Shown here piece after piece: positions 5,248 to 5,259 of a stretch of DNA of 5,259 nt. Numbering within the stretch: position 1 is the first letter of the stretch; each line of letters opens with the position of its first letter. Both the position numbers and the translations under genes were made by a program. The notes under the pieces are model-generated. The model was given only the letters and a program-made list of their open reading frames with translations. It was not told the origin of the DNA and ran no database searches. This stretch comes from Alphaproteobacteria bacterium. GTDB lineage: Bacteria > Pseudomonadota > Alphaproteobacteria > Caulobacterales > Caulobacteraceae. The DNA lies in contig JAHINZ010000106.1 of the NCBI GenBank assembly GCA_018895795.1, positions 1 through 5,259 of the forward strand. Reading direction: 5' to 3'.

Positions 5248-5259
5248 TTTGAGTTTGAT

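Larger units (their letters stand above)
5062..5259. other. Intergenic region after pgm without a convincing gene
   Basis: No reading frame here has both a plausible ribosome site and protein-like composition. The content is the hairpin cluster at the left, about 65 bases of unstructured GC-rich sequence (5164-5230), and the terminator-like stem at the right. The next gene lies beyond the window. Confidence 0.7.

Overview
This is GC-rich alphaproteobacterial chromosome that looks like Caulobacter or a close relative in the Caulobacterales. The lineage call rests on three things: the strong GC bias, a cluster of tight C/G-run palindromes after the last gene of the kind scattered between genes in that family, and a stand-alone WecG/TagA-type glycosyltransferase resembling the holdfast enzyme HfsJ. 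No part of the window looks foreign: there is no transposase, integrase, tRNA, rRNA or CRISPR array.

Layout. Three genes lie on the minus strand in the left half. From left to right they are the N-terminal 113 residues of a short-chain dehydrogenase (cut by the window edge), a GT26 (WecG/TagA/CpsF) glycosyltransferase, and a zinc-free NADPH:quinone oxidoreductase-type medium-chain dehydrogenase. A 69-bp divergent intergenic region (2413-2481) separates them from two plus-strand genes: a threonine-nucleophile isoaspartyl peptidase/L-asparaginase, and a full-length alpha-D-glucose-specific phosphoglucomutase (pgm). The last 198 bp (5062-5259) contain no convincing gene. They hold four back-to-back hairpins and then a terminator-like stem-loop.

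Functional reading. Phosphoglucomutase interconverts glucose-6-phosphate and glucose-1-phosphate and so feeds UDP-glucose into surface polysaccharides. The GT26 enzyme adds a sugar, classically a ManNAc-type residue, to a lipid-linked oligosaccharide. If the GT26 gene is hfsJ, the region includes one holdfast biosynthesis step and one general sugar-nucleotide supply step, but they are on opposite strands and not in one operon. The peptidase (repair or turnover of isoaspartyl peptides), the quinone oxidoreductase and the SDR are ordinary housekeeping or redox enzymes with no obvious pathway link. I see no evidence of a new multi-gene system. The points worth a second look are the non-canonical active-site motif of the GT26 enzyme, the sequence upstream of that gene, and the hairpin cluster after pgm.
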